Below, piece after piece: positions 1 through 8,532 of a DNA stretch of 64,000 nt. The stretch's first letter is position 1; every line of letters begins with the position of its first letter. The position numbers and the translations under genes were made by a program. The stretch spans positions 682,001 through 746,000 of the forward strand of contig NZ_VFNX01000002.1 in NCBI RefSeq assembly GCF_006715785.1, given 5' to 3'. The notes below the pieces were generated by a model. The model was not told where the DNA came from. It worked only from the letters and a program-made list of their open reading frames with translations, and did not search any database. The DNA comes from Streptomyces puniciscabiei. Lineage in GTDB: Bacteria > Actinomycetota > Actinomycetes > Streptomycetales > Streptomycetaceae.

Positions 1-312
1 GCCGAGGAGTTCTTCGGCCGGCACGGCGGCAAGATCGTGACGGTGGCCCGGTTCGTCGAGGGCCTGCGCCAGGCCAACGGCATCATCGCCGGCACCACGG
101 GCATGCACTGGCTCCGCTTCCTCGCCTTCAACGCGCTCGGTGCGGCCCTGTGGGTCGGCCTGTGGACCACCCTGGCCTACCTCGTGGGCAGCCACATCAC
201 GACCGTCTACGACGAGGTCTCGCGCTACCAGCTCTACGTCCTCGTCGCCGTCGGCGTGCTGGTCGGCGCCCTCGTCGTACGGCACCTCGTACGGCGGCGC
301 CGCGAGCGCTGA
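1..312 (+). CDS. DedA/VTT-family membrane protein, C-terminal part (5' end outside window)
   Basis: The frame is open from base 1 to TGA at 310-312, so about 103 C-terminal residues are visible and the start lies outside the window. The segment FFGRHGGKIVTVARFVEGLRQ matches the DedA/VTT signature (F-x-x-x-G followed by a re-entrant R-F-x-x-G-x-R loop). After it come two hydrophobic helices (around LAFNALGAALWVGLWTTLAY and YVLVAVGVLVGALVV) and an RRRRER tail that would face the cytoplasm. DedA proteins are inner-membrane proteins linked to lipid-carrier (undecaprenyl phosphate or phospholipid) flipping and membrane homeostasis. Family membership is secure; the substrate cannot be read from this part. 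It runs toward the convergent MFS gene, with 144 bp between the two stops. Confidence 0.85.
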   Translation, partial: AEEFFGRHGGKIVTVARFVEGLRQANGIIAGTTGMHWLRFLAFNALGAALWVGLWTTLAYLVGSHITTVYDEVSRYQLYVLVAVGVLVGALVVRHLVRRRRER

Positions 313-456
313 AAGTGGTTTGCGCCTGTGTGTGCGGCGCACTCGGGAAGGAGACCGCGACCTGCGGTCGACGGTCCGGGGCTCCCCTGGTTCGGAACAG
401 ATGCCGGGGGAGCTTCGCGGCGTGTCCGTCACTCCAGGCCGCGGCTGCCGCGACCG

Positions 457-2247
457 CTAGGGGGAGGTGCGCGTGGACCGGGCCTTCGCCGCGTGGTCCG
501 GCTCCCCCTGCCGGACGTCGTCGTCGGCGCGCGCGTGGCCGCCGCGCAGGGCGGAGGCGAGCGCGGCGACCAGGGCCATGCCCGTGGCCACGCCGAAGAC
601 GATGGTCAGGCCGTGGTGGAAGGGCCCGGCGACCAGTTCGGGGAAGAAGGCGTGGCCGGTCAGGGTGGCCCGCTGGGCGGCGGTCAGGTGGTCCAGCGTG
701 CCGGCGCCGAGCAGATGACCGATGGGGTTGTCGCCGAGGAACGTGGCGAACAGCGTGCTGACGGGCGGCAGCGAGGCCACCTCGTGTGCGGTCGACGCGG
801 GCACACCGTGCGCCTGGAGCCCGGCGCCGAGCGTCCTGGGCAGAGTGCTCGCCAGGCCCGAGACCATCAGCGAGAAGAAGACGCCGATGGACAGGGCCGT
901 GCCGGAGTTCTGGAAGGTGGAGCGCATGCCGGAGGCCACACCCCGGTCGCGGGCCGGCACGCTGCCCATGATGGAGGAGGTGTTGGGCGAGGAGAACATG
1001 CCCTGGCCGAGGCCGTTGAGCAGCAGCAGCGCGGCGAAGACGCCGTAGTCGAAGTCCACCGGGAGGGCCAGCAGGCCGAGGAAGGAACCGGCGACGACGA
1101 CCAGTCCGGCGGTGGAGAAGAGGCGGGCGCCGAACCGGTCGGACAGATAGCCGGAGACGGGACCGGCGACGAGGAAGCCGACGGTGAGCGGCAGCATGAA
1201 GATGCCGGCCCACAGCGGGGTGTCCTCGAAGGCGTAGCCGCGCAGCGGCAGCCAGATGCCCTGCAGCCAGATGATCAGCATGAACTGCAGTCCGCCGCGG
1301 GCGATCGCGGTGAGCAGGGCGGCCAGGTTGCCGGCGGCGAACGCCCGCGCCCGGAACAGCGACAGCCGGAACATGGGCTCGGCGATCCGTGTCTCGACGA
1401 GGCAGAACACCAGCAACAGGATCACGCCGCCGACGAGGCCCGCGAGCACCCAGGGGTTGGTCCAGCCGGTGGGACGGCCGCCGTACGGCTGGATGCCGTA
1501 GGTGATGCCCGCGAGCAGGATGCCCGCGCCGGAGGCGAAGGTGAGGTTGCCGAGCCAGTCGATCCGGCCGCGGCCGCCGGCCGAGGTCTCGCGCAGGCTC
1601 AGATACGACCAGAGGGTGCCGGTGACACTGACCGGGACGCTCACCCAGAACACCGCACGCCAGTCGACCGCGGCCAGCAGGCCGCCGGCGAGCAGTCCCA
1701 GGAACTGGCCGGCGAGCGCGGTGATCTGGTTGATGCCGAGGGCCATGCCGCGCTGCCGCGCGGGGAAGGCGTCGGTGAGGATGGCGGCCGAGTTGGCGGT
1801 GAGCATGGAGCCGCCGAAGGCCTGCACGATGCGCCACAGGATCAGCCAGAGCGCGCCCGCGCCGGCCCGGAACGGGTCGAGGGACAGCGCGACGGAGGCG
1901 CACGCGAAGACCAGGAAGCCCAGGTTGTAGATCCGGACCCGGCCGAACATGTCGCCGAGCCGACCGAGGACGACCACCAGGACGGCCGAGACCAGCAGAT
2001 ACCCGAGGATCATCCACAGCAGGTAGCCGATGTTGCCCGCCGCCAGCGGGTCCAGGCCGATCCCGCGGAAGATGGCCGGCAGCGAGATGATCACGATGGA
2101 GGCGTCCATCGTGGCGATCAGGACACCGAGGGTGGTGTTGGAGAGCGCGACCCATTTGTAGCCGGGGCCGGGGGGCGTCTCCCGGAGGCGGGCCGGGCGC
2201 GCGAGGAGGCGGCCGCGTGGCCCCGCGGCGGGCGTACGGCCGGTCAC
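457..2247 (-). CDS. MFS drug exporter, DHA2 (14-TM, EmrB/QacA) type
   Basis: A 596-residue polytopic membrane protein. It has the hallmarks of drug:H+ antiporter family 2: an N-terminal MDASIVIISLPAI helix, LGRLGDMFGRVRIYNLG (motif A) after TM2-3, a motif C-like proline/glycine helix around LALGINQITALAGQFLGLLAGG, and about fourteen hydrophobic segments. A hydrophilic N-terminal tail of about 35 residues precedes TM1. The GTG start at 2247 overlaps the TGA of the upstream MarR gene as GTGA, so the two are translationally coupled and form one operon. A MarR repressor directly upstream of its exporter is the usual arrangement for substrate-induced efflux. The exported compound is not predictable from sequence. 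Confidence 0.92.
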   Translation of the reverse strand: MTGRTPAAGPRGRLLARPARLRETPPGPGYKWVALSNTTLGVLIATMDASIVIISLPAIFRGIGLDPLAAGNIGYLLWMILGYLLVSAVLVVVLGRLGDMFGRVRIYNLGFLVFACASVALSLDPFRAGAGALWLILWRIVQAFGGSMLTANSAAILTDAFPARQRGMALGINQITALAGQFLGLLAGGLLAAVDWRAVFWVSVPVSVTGTLWSYLSLRETSAGGRGRIDWLGNLTFASGAGILLAGITYGIQPYGGRPTGWTNPWVLAGLVGGVILLLVFCLVETRIAEPMFRLSLFRARAFAAGNLAALLTAIARGGLQFMLIIWLQGIWLPLRGYAFEDTPLWAGIFMLPLTVGFLVAGPVSGYLSDRFGARLFSTAGLVVVAGSFLGLLALPVDFDYGVFAALLLLNGLGQGMFSSPNTSSIMGSVPARDRGVASGMRSTFQNSGTALSIGVFFSLMVSGLASTLPRTLGAGLQAHGVPASTAHEVASLPPVSTLFATFLGDNPIGHLLGAGTLDHLTAAQRATLTGHAFFPELVAGPFHHGLTIVFGVATGMALVAALASALRGGHARADDDVRQGEPDHAAKARSTRTSP

Positions 2248-2666
2248 AGCCGTTCCGCCAGCCGGTCGAGCAGGGGCAGCGCGTCGTGCAGGGCCTGCCG
2301 TTCCTGCGGGGTGAACTCGTCCAGGGCGTGGGCGAGGCGGGCCACGGACTCGGAGCGGCGCTGCTCCAGCACGGCCCGGCCCTCGTCGGTGAGGGAGACG
2401 ATGGCCCGGCGCCCGTCGGCCGTGTCGGGGGTACGGCTCACCAGTCCGCGTTGTTCGAGTCCGGCGAGCGTGCCGGCCATCGCCTGCGGCCGGACGCGTT
2501 CCAGTTCGGCGAGCGAGCCGGGCGAGTCCGGACCGGTGCGGGCCAGCCGGGCCAGCACCGAGACGCCGGACAGTGTCACGTCGCCGACCGCGTGCGCCTG
2601 GCGCAGCCGACGGACGATCCGACCCATGGCCAGCCGCAGTGCGGCGGCGAGTGCAACGGTGTCCAT
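2244..2666 (-). CDS. MarR-family transcriptional regulator
   Basis: 140 residues from ATG at 2666, the normal MarR length. The winged helix is recognisable: LSGVSVLARLARTGPDSPGS leads into SLAELERVRPQAMAGTLAGLEQRGLV (recognition helix), then the DGRRAIVSLTDEG wing, and a C-terminal dimerisation helix ending at LDRLAERL. The reading frame stays open for about 500 bp upstream, but codon bias and homology start at MDTVALAAALRL, and a promoter lies directly before that ATG. It probably represses its own operon, which includes the overlapping MFS exporter, and releases on binding a phenolic or drug ligand. The ligand is unknown. Confidence 0.9.
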   Translation of the reverse strand: MDTVALAAALRLAMGRIVRRLRQAHAVGDVTLSGVSVLARLARTGPDSPGSLAELERVRPQAMAGTLAGLEQRGLVSRTPDTADGRRAIVSLTDEGRAVLEQRRSESVARLAHALDEFTPQERQALHDALPLLDRLAERL

Positions 2667-2674
2667 GGTTACTA

Positions 2675-2704
2675 ACAATAGGTTTATCAGTCTGGACTGT
2701 TCAA
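2675..2704 (-). promoter_or_regulatory. Promoter of the marR-MFS operon, probably leaderless
   Basis: On the minus strand TTGAAC (2704-2699) and TATTGT (2680-2675) are separated by 18 bp, a good match to the principal sigma factor consensus. Only 8 bases lie between the -10 and the ATG at 2666, so transcription should begin at or next to the start codon, giving a leaderless mRNA. The whole 2667-2704 stretch is strikingly AT-rich for this genome. The MarR protein would be expected to bind here, but I see no perfect palindrome. Confidence 0.55.
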
Positions 2705-2811
2705 CCAAGGGGAAGTAATCAGGGGTCCGGCGGCGAGATGTCCGCGTTTCCCGGTTTGGGCCGTGTTCAGACACTGAGCCGTGCCGGATCCGCGGCTCTT
2801 CCGATTCCGAA

Positions 2812-2852
2812 CGGGCCCGGGACGTCCGGCGGACGCCGGCTTCCCGGGCCCG
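2812..2852. repeat. Nested inverted repeat in the 359-bp divergent gap 2667-3025
   Basis: CGGGCCCGGGA (2812-2822) and TCCCGGGCCCG (2842-2852) are exact inverted arms. Between them CGTCC (2823-2827) and GGACG (2831-2835) form an inner hairpin. The structure lies between the divergent MarR and ATPase genes, so it is not a terminator for either one. It could be a terminator or attenuator on an unannotated short transcript, or chance folding at high GC. I see no convincing ORF in the rest of the gap. Confidence 0.4.
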
Positions 2853-3025
2853 CTCCGGCGCGTGCACAGCGGGTCGGCGGCCGGTGGCCTGGGGCTCGTG
2901 TGCAACCGGAGGATTCGCGGCGTACGTGCCCTTGGTCGACGGCCCAGCGGGTATCCGAGCAACGACGGGAGGATCCCGTATGCACAGGAATGGCCTCCGG
3001 CGCCGCAGGAAAAGGGCAACGACGC

Positions 3026-3472
3026 ATGGACATCCCGTTCGGGACGCACACGAGAACGCAGGCCCGCCCCGCGCCCCTGCGCTACAGCCGTACCTGGGAC
3101 GACCCGGCGGCGGGCATCGGTGACGCCAGAGACGCCGTCGCCGCCGTGCTGGCACGGGTGCGTCCTGCACCGACCCGGCGATCGGTGCAGGACGCCCGGC
3201 TCGTCGTGAGCGAACTGGTCACCAACGTCGCCAAGCACGCCCCCGGCCCGTGCACCCTGAGCCTGGAACTGCTGCCCGGGGCCGGTGCCCTGCGCATCAC
3301 GGTGTCGGACACCTCCACCGACCCGCCCCTGCGGCGCCCTCCCGATCCCCGGCGGGTCGGCGGGCACGGGCTGCACCTCGTCGCGATGCTCTCCCGCGCC
3401 CTGGAGGTGACCTGGCTGCCCCACGGCAAACGGGTCACCGCCACCGTGCCGCTCGCCGCCGGCGAGGGATGA
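3026..3472 (+). CDS. ATP-binding protein of the anti-sigma (RsbW-like HATPase) family
   Basis: 148 residues from ATG 3026. The GHKL/HATPase N-box is VVSELVTNVAKHA (E and N bind Mg-ATP), followed by LRITVSDTSTDPP (the D-x-x box) and the G-rich lid RVGGHGLHLVAMLS. There is no histidine-kinase dimerisation domain. Such short stand-alone HATPase proteins are abundant in Streptomyces. They act as anti-sigma factor kinases or partners of PP2C phosphatases and STAS anti-anti-sigma proteins in the cytoplasm. No STAS partner is adjacent, so the target sigma factor is unknown. Its last 38 bp overlap the 3' end of the convergent decayed TDP-enzyme gene. The alternative start further upstream in the same frame has poor coding character. 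Confidence 0.88.
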   Translation: MDIPFGTHTRTQARPAPLRYSRTWDDPAAGIGDARDAVAAVLARVRPAPTRRSVQDARLVVSELVTNVAKHAPGPCTLSLELLPGAGALRITVSDTSTDPPLRRPPDPRRVGGHGLHLVAMLSRALEVTWLPHGKRVTATVPLAAGEG

Positions 3473-3986
3473 ACGTCCGGACGGGGCACACCCGGGCGTG
3501 GAGCTCGCCCAGCGCAAGGACGCGAACGGACCGGCCGGCTTCGAGCGCGTCGTCACCGGCGCCCGGCGGGATCGCAGGTCCTGCGCCCCCGTCCACCACG
3601 AACTCCAGGAGCACCGGGCCGAGTTGGCGCAGCACGTCCGCCCAGACCGAGGCGACGTGCCGGGGCCGGTCGCAGCGGACGGCCGGCAGGCCCGCCAGCC
3701 GGGCCCGCTCGGCGTACGGCAGGGCCGGGACCTCGGCGGACAGCGGGATCAGCGGATCACCGGCCGCGGCCCGGCGCTGCCAGGTCAGCCGGTTCAGGTC
3801 GCCGTTGTCCAGGACGCAGAACTCCAGCGGGGGCAGGCCGGCCAGCCGGTCCAGATGGCGGCGGACGGTGATCAGTTCGTTCAAGCCGCCGGCCGGCGGG
3901 TCGACCTGGAGTCCCGGCACGCCGTACACCCGTTCCACGCCCCACGCCCGCAGCCGGGCCGCGACGGCCTCGGACACGTTCCCCAC
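3435..3986 (-). pseudogene. Thiamine-diphosphate enzyme (pyruvate oxidase-like) reduced by an internal deletion
   Basis: GTG at 3986 follows a good AGGAGG ribosome site. The first residues, VSEAVAARLRAWGVERVYGVPG, are the start of the TDP-binding Pyr domain of pyruvate oxidase/acetolactate-synthase-like enzymes. The frame then jumps directly to the C-terminal PP domain: GGLNELITVRRHLDRL, LEFCVLDNGDLNRLTW and AEVPALPYAERARLAGLPAVR, then VLLEFVVD. Intact relatives are about 570-600 residues. Here only 183 codons remain, so most of the Pyr domain, the middle domain and the GDG cofactor motif are gone without loss of frame. The remnant cannot bind TDP as in the family. It is divergent from the broken cytochrome b gene. 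It could be a true in-frame deletion or an assembly collapse. Confidence 0.75.
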
Positions 3987-4121
3987 GCCCGCCTCCTCGC
4001 CCCCGCACACCGGTCCGCGCGAGCGGGTAGCCCCCGCGCCGGTCCGGCGAACGAGCCACGGCGCCGTTTCGGGCGCGCGGAGCCGGGGCACCCGTGCCAC
4101 GCTCGAAAGGGAGCACCGAGA

Positions 4122-4662
4122 GTGAGGGACCCAGCACGGGCGGAAGGCGAGCACGCGGTGGCGGTGTCCGAGGAGCGGCGGCCGGGCCGGGGCGAGGGAC
4201 GCGGTGAGCGCCTGGTGTCCGCGCTGGACCCGGCGGCTCCCGGTCTCCTCGGCCGGCGAGGAGTTCCTGCGCAAGTCGTTCCCGGACCACTGGTCGTTCC
4301 TGCTGGGCGAGTTGGCGCTGTACAGCCTGCTGGTGCTGGTGCTGACGGGCGTCTGGCTGACGCTGCTGGACGGCGAGACGACCGCCGAGGTACGGCGCAC
4401 GGCGGACGGCGGCTACGAGGAGGCGCACACCCTGCTGTCCCGCGAGGAGGCCTACCGCATCCTCGTGCGCGACACCCCCCGGCCGCGTGCCGAGGGCACG
4501 GAGGCCTGGCGCTGGTTCCACCGGCACCGGCTGCGCAACGCCCCGAGCCGCTGGTACTTCGGCAGGAGCGTGGAGATGCCGGCCACGGCCTGGCAGAAGC
4601 GCCGGGTGGCGGTCGTGCGGACCGCGCCCGGCGAGGTACCCGGGGAGGGCGAGGAGTCATGA
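4122..4662 (+). pseudogene. Cytochrome b (QcrB-like) gene with frameshift and internal deletion
   Basis: GTG 4122 with AAGGGAG upstream begins a reading frame that ends with GERLVSALD. One base later the homology continues in the next frame as RRLPVSSAGEEFLRKSFPDHWSFLLGELALYS, the N-terminus of actinobacterial menaquinol-cytochrome c reductase cytochrome b. The shift falls in GACCCGG near 4230, where one extra C explains it. After the first transmembrane helix (LLVLVLTGVWLTLL) the sequence jumps to a hydrophilic C-terminal tail (SREEAYRILVRDTPRPR, then RWYFGRSVEMPA). All haem-ligating helices are missing. It sits 16 bp before the FeS subunit, so it probably once gave the formate dehydrogenase an extra quinol-side partner. 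The frameshift alone could be a sequencing error; the deletion could not. Confidence 0.72.
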
Positions 4663-4678
4663 GCGAGGAGGTACGGCG

Positions 4679-5695
4679 ATGAGCGACGGCGACGAGGTCC
4701 GCGGACATCAGCTGTACGGCCCGCAGCCGGACGTGGCCGGGGCCTCCGGCTGGCCGGACGCCCCGCCGAGGATGGGCTTCTTCACCGACACCTCGGTGTG
4801 CATCGGCTGCAAGGCGTGCGAGGTGGCGTGCAAGGAGTGGAACGCCATCCCGGAGGACGGTCTGGTGTGGACGGGCATGTCGTACGACAACACCCAGGGC
4901 CTGGGCGCCGACACCTGGCGGCATGTGGCCTTCATCGAGCAGCGGGGGCCGTTCGGCGGGCAGCAGCCCGGGGTCGCGCACGACGACGTCGACGTGTTCG
5001 CCGCGGCGGCCCGCCTCGGCACCGATGCCCACTCCCCCCGCGCGGAGGCCACCGCTCCCCCGCCCGGGCAGGCCCCCGAGGGCGCGGCCGCCGGGCAGAT
5101 CTCACCCCTCGCCCCGGACGGCCGCACCGAACTGCGCTGGCTGATGGCCTCCGACGTGTGCAAACACTGCACGCACGCCGCCTGTCTGGACGTGTGCCCC
5201 ACCGGCGCGCTGTTCCGCACCGAGTTCGGCACGGTGGTCGTCCAGGAGGACGTCTGCAACGGCTGCGGCTACTGCGTGCCCGCGTGCCCCTACGGCGTCA
5301 TCGACCAGCGCGAGGACGACGGCCGGGTCTGGAAGTGCACGCTCTGCTACGACCGGCTCGGCGTGGGCATGGAACCCGCCTGCGCCAAGTCCTGCCCCAC
5401 GGAGTCCATCCAGTTCGGCCCGCTCCAGGAGCTGCGGGAGCGGGCGCGGGCCAGGGTGGCGCAGCTGCACGCGGCCGGCGTGACCGAGGCGCAGCTGTAC
5501 GGCGAGAGCCCGGACGACGGGGTCGGCGGCGACGGCGCGTTCTTCCTGCTGCTGGACGAACCGGAGGTCTACGGCCTGCCGCCCGACCCGGTGGTCACCA
5601 CCAGGGACCTGCCCGACATGTGGCGGCACGCGGCGCTGGCCGCCGTCTCGCTGGTGGCCCTGGCCCTGGGCAGCTTCGCGAGGAGGCCGCGATGA
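4679..5695 (+). CDS. Formate dehydrogenase iron-sulfur (beta) subunit, 4 x 4Fe-4S
   Basis: 338 residues from ATG 4679, with GGAGG about 8 bases upstream. Four cysteine clusters are visible in order: CIGCKACEVACKEW, CKHCTHAACLDVCP, CNGCGYCVPACPYG, and CTLCYDRLGVGMEPACAKSCP. This is the pattern of FdnH/HybA-type electron-transfer subunits. An insert of about 60 residues between clusters 1 and 2 is low in complexity and rich in Ala and Pro. The C-terminus has one transmembrane helix (AALAAVSLVALALGSFA) followed by RRPR, like the membrane anchor of FDH-N beta. It should pass electrons from FdhA to the NrfD subunit encoded next; its TGA overlaps that gene's ATG (ATGA). FdhA itself lies 4 kb downstream, beyond unrelated genes. 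Confidence 0.93.
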   Translation: MSDGDEVRGHQLYGPQPDVAGASGWPDAPPRMGFFTDTSVCIGCKACEVACKEWNAIPEDGLVWTGMSYDNTQGLGADTWRHVAFIEQRGPFGGQQPGVAHDDVDVFAAAARLGTDAHSPRAEATAPPPGQAPEGAAAGQISPLAPDGRTELRWLMASDVCKHCTHAACLDVCPTGALFRTEFGTVVVQEDVCNGCGYCVPACPYGVIDQREDDGRVWKCTLCYDRLGVGMEPACAKSCPTESIQFGPLQELRERARARVAQLHAAGVTEAQLYGESPDDGVGGDGAFFLLLDEPEVYGLPPDPVVTTRDLPDMWRHAALAAVSLVALALGSFARRPR

Positions 5696-6705
5696 GCGAC
5701 CCGGACGCCACCCGGGACGGCGTGTGGGGCGAGCGGCCCGGCAGGCAGGCGCCGAGCGATGCCGGCGCGGGACGCCGCCGGCACCGGCGCGGACGGGGCG
5801 AGCAGCCGATGGTTCCGGACGCCGCGTTCTCGTCGTACTACGGCAAACCCGTGCTGAACAAGCCGACGTGGAAGCCCCTGGACATCGCCGGATACCTGTA
5901 TCTGGGCGGGCTGGCCGGGGCGTCCTCGCTGCTCGCGGCCGGGGGCCAGGTCACCGGGCGGCCGGGACTCGCGGCTCCCGCGAAGCTGGCGGCCGCCGGG
6001 GCCATCTCCCTGTCGCTGGCGGCGCTCGTCCATGACCTGGGCAGGCCGGCCCGGTTCCTGAACATGCTGCGCGTCCTCAAGCCCACGTCGCCCATGAGCC
6101 TGGGCTCGTGGCTGCTGGCGGGGTACGCGCCGCTGACGCTGACCGCGGCGGCGACGGAGGTGGCGGGCCGGTACCGGTTGCTGGGCTCGACCGCCACCGC
6201 CGCCTCCGCCGTCCTCGGCCCGGCCGTCGCGACGTACACGGCGGTGCTGCTCTCGGACACGGCGGTGCCGTCCTGGCACGAGGGCTACCGTGAGCTGCCG
6301 TTCGTCTTCGCGGGGTCCGCCGCCACCGCGGCCTCGGGCCTGGCGCTGGCCGCGGCCCCGGCCGCTCAGGCGGGGCCGGCCCGCCGGCTGGCCGTGCTCG
6401 GGGCGGCTCTGGAACTGGGCGCGTTCCAGGCGATGAAGCGGCGCATGGGCCTGACCGCGGAGCCCTTCGAACGGGGCAGGCCGCACCTGCTGCTGCGCGC
6501 GGCGGAGGCACTGACAGCGGGCGGCGCGGCCCTCGCCGTGTGCTGCGGGCGGGACCGGCGGCTGGCGCTGGCGGCCGGAGCCGCGCTGCTCACCGGCTCG
6601 GCGGCCCTGCGCTTCGGCGTGTTCCACGCCGGGGTGGCCTCCGCGGAGGACCCGAAGTACACCGTCGTACCGCAGCGGGAGCGGCTGGCCGGGCGCGACG
6701 GCTGA
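5692..6705 (+). CDS. nrfD: NrfD/PsrC-type quinone-reducing membrane subunit
   Basis: 337 residues. A soluble N-terminal stretch with the family motif SSYYGKPVLNKPTWKPLDIAGYL leads into eight to nine hydrophobic helices, with the conserved HDLGRPARFLNMLR segment after TM2 and SPMSLGSWLL at TM3. NrfD proteins take electrons from a four-cluster ferredoxin subunit and reduce menaquinone in the membrane without haem. The 4-bp ATGA overlap with the FeS gene makes them one translation unit. With the cytochrome b remnant upstream this is the membrane arm of the formate dehydrogenase. The C-terminal FHAGVASAEDPKYTV is also typical of actinobacterial members. Confidence 0.92.
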   Translation: MSDPDATRDGVWGERPGRQAPSDAGAGRRRHRRGRGEQPMVPDAAFSSYYGKPVLNKPTWKPLDIAGYLYLGGLAGASSLLAAGGQVTGRPGLAAPAKLAAAGAISLSLAALVHDLGRPARFLNMLRVLKPTSPMSLGSWLLAGYAPLTLTAAATEVAGRYRLLGSTATAASAVLGPAVATYTAVLLSDTAVPSWHEGYRELPFVFAGSAATAASGLALAAAPAAQAGPARRLAVLGAALELGAFQAMKRRMGLTAEPFERGRPHLLLRAAEALTAGGAALAVCCGRDRRLALAAGAALLTGSAALRFGVFHAGVASAEDPKYTVVPQRERLAGRDG

Positions 6706-6732
6706 GCCACGGCAGCGCCGGTCGTCCGGGGC

Positions 6733-6768
6733 GGCGCCGGTGTTCGGGGTGGCGCCGGTGTTCGGGGT
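6733..6768 (+). repeat. Tandem 18-bp direct repeat between nrfD and an MFS gene
   Basis: GGCGCCGGTGTTCGGGGT occurs twice in exact tandem (6733-6750 and 6751-6768), with a degenerate third copy just upstream. It fills most of the 90-bp gap between nrfD and the MFS gene. No hairpin or promoter is evident, and replication slippage is the simplest explanation. Confidence 0.7.
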
Positions 6769-6795
6769 CCGGGCTCGCGGAGAGGAGCTCACCAA

Positions 6796-8307
6796 GTGAC
6801 AGCGTCGGCGGCGGGCGGCCGGAACCCGGGTGCTCAGGAGGCCGGGTACGAGCCGGATCCGCAGCGGTGGCGGGCCCTGTGGGTCACCTTGGTGGCCGGT
6901 TTCATGAGCCTGCTGGACGTGACGATCGTGGCGGTCGCCCTGCCCACGATCCAGCGCGATCTGCACGCCTCGCCCGCGCAGGTGCAGTGGGTGGTGTCCG
7001 GGTACGCCCTCACCTTCGCCCTGGCCCTGGTCACCGCCGGGCGCCTCGGGGACGCCCTGGACCGGCGCCGCATCTTCCTGCTGGCCCTCGGCGGCTTCGT
7101 GGTCTTCAGCGCGGCCTGCGGAGCGGCTCCCGACATCACGCTGCTGGTCGTGGCCCGGCTCGCCCAGGGAATGGCGGCGGGCTTCATGGCCCCGCAGAAC
7201 TCCGCACTCATCCAGCAGATGTTCCGCGGCGCCGAACGCGGCCGTGCCTTCGGCTTCTTCGGCGCCACCGTCGGCATATCGTCCGCCGCCGGGCCCGTCA
7301 CCGGCGGCGCCATTCTCGCGCTGGCCTCCGGCGCCCAGGGATGGCGGTGGATCTTCTACGTCAACGTGCCCATCGGCATCCTGGCCGTCCTGCTCGGCCG
7401 CCGCCTGCTGCCCCGCACCCGCCGCTCCGGCCGGGGGCACGTGGACCTGCCCGGCGTGCTGCTCCTCGGCCTCGGCGTCCTCGCGCTGATGTATCCGCTG
7501 GTCCAGGCGGACTCCGGCGGCATCGGACGCGTGTGGTGGCTGTTCCTCGTCGGCGGGGCCGTCCTCGCCGCCTTCACCCGGCGGCAGCGGCGTCTCGTCG
7601 CCCGGGGTGCCGAGCCGCTGCTCGACCCGCGGCTGTTCACCACCGTGCGCGGATACGCCGTCGGCGCCGGGGTCGGCACGCTGTACTTCATCGGGTTCAG
7701 CGGCGTGTGGCTGGTCTTCGCCCTCTTCTACCAGCACGGTCTGGGCTTCTCGCCGCTTCGGTCCGGGCTCGCCGTGACTCCCTTCGCGCTGGGCTCGGCC
7801 GGCGCGTCCGTGGTCGCCGGCCGGCTCGTGGACCGCTTCGGCCGCCTGCTCACCGTGTGCGGCCTGACGGGCGTGATCGCCGGTCTGGGCGGAACGGCTC
7901 TGCTGCTCGGTTTCGCTCCCCTCGGCCTCGCGCCCTGGGTGGCCGCTCCGGTGCTGTTCCTCGGCGGTGCCGGCAGCGGCTGCGTGGTCTCGCCGAACAT
8001 CACCATGACGCTGCGGGACGTGCCCGTGCGCATGGCCGGTGCGGCGGGCGGCGCCCTGCAGACCGGTCAGCGGCTCGGCGCCGCGGTCGGCACCGCCGCC
8101 CTGCCCGGCTTCTTCTACCTGGTGCTCGGCAGGAGTCACGACTACCGCGGCGCCCTCGTCACCGCGCTGGGCGCCGCCCTCGTCGGCATGGTGGCATCGC
8201 TCGCGCTCGCGACGTCGGACTGGCGTCGCGACCGGCGTCTGCGTCCCGCGCACCGCAGGTGTCCGGACGAGGTCGCCAACAGCCCCGTGCACGCCCGGCA
8301 GACCTGA
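6796..8307 (+). CDS. MFS drug exporter, DHA2 type
   Basis: 503 residues from GTG 6796, with GAGGAG seven or so bases upstream. Motifs are typical of DHA2 exporters: LLDVTIVAVALPTIQRDL in TM1, WVVSGYALTFALALVTAGRLGD (motif A region), and GWRWIFYVNVPIGILAVLLG between TM5 and TM6. About fourteen helices are visible. It is separated from nrfD by only 90 bp and could be transcribed with the formate dehydrogenase subunits, but nothing in its sequence suggests formate transport, since it lacks any FocA or OFA features. After its stop a GC palindrome (CCGGGGCCCCGG, 8308-8319) is the only structure in the 225-bp convergent gap. Confidence 0.92.
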   Translation: MTASAAGGRNPGAQEAGYEPDPQRWRALWVTLVAGFMSLLDVTIVAVALPTIQRDLHASPAQVQWVVSGYALTFALALVTAGRLGDALDRRRIFLLALGGFVVFSAACGAAPDITLLVVARLAQGMAAGFMAPQNSALIQQMFRGAERGRAFGFFGATVGISSAAGPVTGGAILALASGAQGWRWIFYVNVPIGILAVLLGRRLLPRTRRSGRGHVDLPGVLLLGLGVLALMYPLVQADSGGIGRVWWLFLVGGAVLAAFTRRQRRLVARGAEPLLDPRLFTTVRGYAVGAGVGTLYFIGFSGVWLVFALFYQHGLGFSPLRSGLAVTPFALGSAGASVVAGRLVDRFGRLLTVCGLTGVIAGLGGTALLLGFAPLGLAPWVAAPVLFLGGAGSGCVVSPNITMTLRDVPVRMAGAAGGALQTGQRLGAAVGTAALPGFFYLVLGRSHDYRGALVTALGAALVGMVASLALATSDWRRDRRLRPAHRRCPDEVANSPVHARQT

Positions 8308-8532
8308 CCGGGGCCCCGGCCGGAAGACAACCGCGGTGGCCGATCCGACCTGGTCCTCCCCGAGCCCGCGACGCACCGCTGCGGCACGCGGCCGTGAGCC
8401 GCCGAAGCCCGGTCGGGCGGAGTGCCTCGCAGGCCGAGGGTGACCGCGGTGCCCGATGCCCCGACCGCCCCTCGGCCGACCGCCGTTCCCCCGCCGGTCC
8501 CGGCCTCGATGCCCTCTGGACGGCGGTCTCGC

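Noticed and set aside
6733..6768. Tandem repeat as a regulatory array
   Set aside because: Only two full copies, no dyad, and no regulator nearby; slippage is enough.
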